Below, piece after piece: positions 61,265-64,000 of a stretch of DNA of 64,000 bases. The notes under the pieces were generated by a model. It was given only the letters and a program-made list of their open reading frames with translations, did no database searches and was not told the DNA's origin. Origin of the DNA: Flintibacter faecis (lineage in GTDB: Bacteria; Bacillota; Clostridia; Oscillospirales; Oscillospiraceae); the NCBI RefSeq assembly GCF_014287875.1, contig NZ_JACOPN010000003.1, positions 186,001 through 250,000 on the forward strand, in the 5' to 3' direction. The translations under genes were made by a program, and so were the position numbers. Position 1 is the stretch's first letter; each line of letters opens with the position of its first letter.

Positions 61265-62975
61265 CGCTATCCTCTCCTGACGGACACATAAGCTGCCCTA
61301 TGGGCGGCAAATTCAGCTCTCCATCCTCCGCAAAGAGGTATACATAGACGTTTTTGCCGTCCCAAACCACTTTTTTGACGATAGTACGCAGCAGGCGACG
61401 CCGTTCTTCAATAGTAGTCGAATCCACCGTGTCGGCGAATGACTCAATCATATCTCTATAGAAAAATAGATTTTGGCTCAGAGCATTACTCTGCCTAGCA
61501 AGCCTTTCCAATTCAGCAATTCTTGTCTGCTCCTGTTCGCTCTGCCGGTGCAGCTCATCAATCTGCTCCATGACGTATTTGGCCGAGGTCTCGCTGGCAA
61601 CGGACAGAGATTCCACCAGTCGTTTGATGCGGGCTTCTGTTTCAGCATGGTTCTTCACTAATAAAGTCAACTCAGCTTCATAACTTGCTTTGTTGTCATT
61701 GATTACTTTCTTGGTTTTTGACAGTAACTGGCCAAAGTCTTTTTTGTCGGTGGCAACCTTACGTATTTCCTCAACAATCTTAGCATCTAGAGTGTTGCCG
61801 TTGCAGTTTTTCATACTACAGACAGTACCATGACTGCGCTCTTTGGTGGAGCACATATAGGTGTAAATCAACTCCCCATTAGCATTAGTGCGACCAGTCA
61901 GTTTCGGGCGCATATAGTCACCGCACTCGCCACAACGCAGAAGGCCGGACAAAAGCGCCACATTGCTGCGCGGTTTGCGATAGCTCTTGGATTTGTTCAC
62001 GTCCAGCATAGACTGTACTCGTACCCAGTTTGCACCGGAGATAATGCCGGGATGTTTCCCCACTGCCACAATCCAATCTTCCATCGGGCGAATCTGAGTA
62101 GCCTTGCCAGGGCGTTGGAGCGTGCGGTTGTAGGCCATAATACCGTGCTCACCGTCAAACTCCGATGGCTCAGCAAAAAGGTCTACGTTGTTCTCCTTGA
62201 GATACTGATACGCCGTATCGTCAGCAATCATATAAACCGGATTTGTCAGAATACCCCGGATGGCAAAGCGTGTGAACTGCTTGCCGCGCTTTGTGACACA
62301 GCGGTGCTCTAATAAGTACTGGTCAGTTTTACTGAGGGAGCCACTTTCCGTGAACACAGAAAAAATTGCCTTTACCAGCTGAATCTCCTCCGGAATAGGT
62401 TTGAGCTTACAAGCTTTTTTAACCTTGCCATCTACTGTTACGCTGGACAAGCTTTCCGAAGCGTAGCCAGTTGGTGTCGTCCCGCCCAGCCAGCGTCCGG
62501 TCTTGGACAGCTCATGCATGTTGTCGCGGATACGCTCGGCTATGGTTTCTCGCTCCAGCTGGGAGAACACTGACGCGATATACATCATTGCACGCCCCAT
62601 TGGAGAGGACGTGTCGAACTGTTCCCGGATGGAAATGAAGTCAATGTGCCGGTCACCCAGATCCTCGATGAGCTTTGCAAAGTCACCAATATTGCGGCTG
62701 ATACGGTCAAGGCGATAGACGACAATAGCAGCGAACTCAATCTTCTGGGAATCCTTCATCATCTGCTTGAACTGCGGACGCTCCAGATTGCCGCCGGAAA
62801 ACCCTTCGTCCTCATATACAAGCGCATGCTCCGCCTCGTCTTCGCCAAAGTGCATTGCAATATATTGGCGGCACAGCTCAATCTGGTTCTCAATACTTTC
62901 GCCTTTCCCGGTAAATTTGGATTTGCGGGAATAGATGACGTATTGCTTCACCTGCGGCTGGTCTGTTGTTTTCAT
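61260..62975 (-). CDS. large serine recombinase (SpoIVCA-like)
   Basis: The 571-residue enzyme has the resolvase domain (YVIYSRKSKFTGKGESIENQ with catalytic Ser, VVYRLDRISRNIGDF, SVFSQLERETIAERI), the recombinase domain (GRWLGGTTPTGY..) and a zinc ribbon (LLRCGECGDYMRPKLTG, YMCSTKERSHGTVC) followed by a coiled coil. It should excise the element that interrupts sigK. Its stop codon TGA is part of the AATGA core. The ATG at 62975 has GAGG 8 nt upstream. Confidence 0.9.
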   Translation of the reverse strand: MKTTDQPQVKQYVIYSRKSKFTGKGESIENQIELCRQYIAMHFGEDEAEHALVYEDEGFSGGNLERPQFKQMMKDSQKIEFAAIVVYRLDRISRNIGDFAKLIEDLGDRHIDFISIREQFDTSSPMGRAMMYIASVFSQLERETIAERIRDNMHELSKTGRWLGGTTPTGYASESLSSVTVDGKVKKACKLKPIPEEIQLVKAIFSVFTESGSLSKTDQYLLEHRCVTKRGKQFTRFAIRGILTNPVYMIADDTAYQYLKENNVDLFAEPSEFDGEHGIMAYNRTLQRPGKATQIRPMEDWIVAVGKHPGIISGANWVRVQSMLDVNKSKSYRKPRSNVALLSGLLRCGECGDYMRPKLTGRTNANGELIYTYMCSTKERSHGTVCSMKNCNGNTLDAKIVEEIRKVATDKKDFGQLLSKTKKVINDNKASYEAELTLLVKNHAETEARIKRLVESLSVASETSAKYVMEQIDELHRQSEQEQTRIAELERLARQSNALSQNLFFYRDMIESFADTVDSTTIEERRRLLRTIVKKVVWDGKNVYVYLFAEDGELNLPPIGQLMCPSGEDSE

Positions 62976-63080
62976 AGCAACACCTCGCATTACATTGTTA
63001 GGTTGTTAGATATATTGTAACGGATTGGAACCCATTTGAAAAGGTGCAAATGAGATTTTTTGAAAAGTTCTCCAAAGAAC

Positions 63081-63127
63081 GTTATACCCCTTTATACCCC
63101 TTTCAAAAGGGTATAAAGGGGTATAAC
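63081..63127. repeat. 19-bp inverted repeat with iterated TACCCCTTT units
   Basis: Perfect 19-bp arms (63081-63099 and 63109-63127) contain two TATACCCCTTT-like units each. It lies between the HTH gene and the recombinase gene and may be a terminator, an operator or a recombinase-associated site. Confidence 0.75.
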
Positions 63128-63133
63128 GTATTC

Positions 63134-63949
63134 TCACTGCCAGTTTCGTTTCAGGACTTCGCTTTTGAGATACAGCGTGCTCTTCTCCGATGTTTTGATT
63201 GGATGCAGCTTCCCGCGTTTCGTCAGGTCAATGATATTCTGCCGGGAGCAGCCCAATATCTCCGCCGCCTCCGCTGCATTGATAACTCTGTGCGTGGCAA
63301 AGTTCCGGAAATCCTCAATAGTCAGCGGAACGCTTTTGCCGATCCGGTAGAGCATCGCATCCGAGACGGTCATGTTCACATCCCATGCAACGCCATATCC
63401 GCCCGTCTGCATCTGCACATGCTGAAAATAGTCCGGCTTCTTGAGAAGAATCTGAAATGCTCTTGTCTTTTCAAAATGCTTCTGCAAATCGCACTTCTTC
63501 ACTACGCCATCCCGGAAAAATACCAGCAGGCAATGGTTCTCCAGCGGCAGCACATCTTCAATTCTCTTTGAGAACCGCCGCGTAATTTCTTCCGGAAGCT
63601 CCTTCTCGTTAATGGGAACAAGGTAGTAATCATCCTGTGCGCATCGCCCCATTGCCAGCATCAGAAGCTCGTACTCATCATATTCCTTCAGATGATTGTC
63701 GCGCAGAATCTCACCGATGTTCTGGCGGTCGATCGGAACGATCCGCTGCTGAACCCAGATCTTGCTCCAATAGGAATTGACTGTGGTTTCCCCACGCTTC
63801 ACAAAGGAGTCCAGCAACAGCGGCGTTTCCCATGCATCCGCATTTTCAGGCAGCTCAATATAGAACTGCTTTTCCTGCTTGTAATACAGGAGGTACGCCA
63901 GATCCTTCTGCTCCTGCGTCGATTCATCTCGAATTGCAAAAATCTTCAT
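63134..63949 (-). CDS. element-encoded protein with C-terminal excisionase-type HTH
   Basis: The 271-residue protein has an unrecognised N-terminal domain (FAIRDESTQEQKDLAYLLYY, LPENADAWETPLLLDSFV; DYYLVPINEKELPEEITRRF) and a C-terminal helix-turn-helix (INAAEAAEILGCSRQNIIDL, TKRGKLHPIKTSEKSTLYLK). The HTH resembles excisionase/MerR-like domains that bind att DNA. GGAG lies 5 nt before the ATG. It is likely a regulator or directionality factor of the skin-like element. Confidence 0.75.
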   Translation of the reverse strand: MKIFAIRDESTQEQKDLAYLLYYKQEKQFYIELPENADAWETPLLLDSFVKRGETTVNSYWSKIWVQQRIVPIDRQNIGEILRDNHLKEYDEYELLMLAMGRCAQDDYYLVPINEKELPEEITRRFSKRIEDVLPLENHCLLVFFRDGVVKKCDLQKHFEKTRAFQILLKKPDYFQHVQMQTGGYGVAWDVNMTVSDAMLYRIGKSVPLTIEDFRNFATHRVINAAEAAEILGCSRQNIIDLTKRGKLHPIKTSEKSTLYLKSEVLKRNWQ

Positions 63950-64000
63950 ATGCGCTCCACCTTTTCCAAATCATTTCCCATACGCCTTCAGAAAAGACCC

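Larger units (their letters stand above)
61260..64000. mobile_element. left end of a skin-like element inside sigK
   Basis: From the AATGA core at 61260-61264 to the window edge: serine recombinase, a long hairpin and an HTH protein. The element continues past the edge, so its length and other genes are not known. Confidence 0.8.

Overview
The window looks like chromosome of a spore-forming, anaerobic, GC-rich Clostridia, most likely an Oscillospiraceae relative (Flavonifractor/Lawsonibacter-like). This is inferred from an alpha/beta small acid-soluble spore protein, a split sigK, reverse rubrerythrin with PerR, a monomeric [FeFe] hydrogenase, a hybrid-cluster protein, a butyryl-CoA:acetate-type CoA-transferase, strong Shine-Dalgarno sites and frequent GTG/TTG starts. 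No taxon is proven.

Layout. 1-7 kb (mostly minus strand): truncated TGS-domain nucleoside kinase, spore protein, LysR regulator, and a folate operon (folC-folE-HD hydrolase-folP-folBK). 7-12.6 kb: CorC/HlyC-type CBS protein, then the macromolecular-synthesis operon dgt-dnaG-rpoD, with a small palindromic repeat element inserted between dgt and dnaG. 12.9-18.3 kb is a scarred region: two head-to-head IS66 transposase remnants, a displaced aspartate-kinase 3' end, a Sel1-repeat gene with 216-bp DNA repeats, a truncated IS1182-like element, an aspartate kinase that has lost its 3' end, a decayed polyamine operon (speE', speB'-nspC' fusion) and a GGDEF fragment. 18.3-31 kb: hexapeptide-repeat protein, cupin, Hcp, tRNA-Ala(GGC), rpoN, M20 amidohydrolase, HPt plus hybrid kinase, threonine aldolase, a second identical tRNA-Ala(GGC), and a cysE-cysS operon behind a T-box leader. 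31-42.4 kb: rpsB-tsf, CoA-transferase, agmatinase, gltS behind a promoter containing an 18-A tract, glyoxalase-like protein, two transporters, NlpC/P60 endopeptidase.

42.4-49.9 kb is an accessory island: a Tn7-like end and tnsA remnant, a MoxR ATPase/VWA protein pair, an excisionase-like HTH protein, an Rpn-family nuclease with a strong internal start and a tandem stand-alone copy of its C-terminus, an XRE repressor with a palindromic operator, a lipoprotein and an SLH protein. 50-61 kb returns to core genes (perR-rbr, TVP38, xth, asnA, GH25 lysozyme, ATPase, hydrogenase, lipoprotein, WYL regulator, DUF975). The right end enters a skin-like element: the 3' half of sigK is cut at an AATGA core by a large serine recombinase gene, so sigK probably has to be rebuilt by excision during sporulation.

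The three most interesting items are the skin-like sigK interruption, the Rpn nuclease/intragenic-antitoxin arrangement, and a 160-bp mobile repeat whose three copies each sit between direct copies of a different hairpin sequence.
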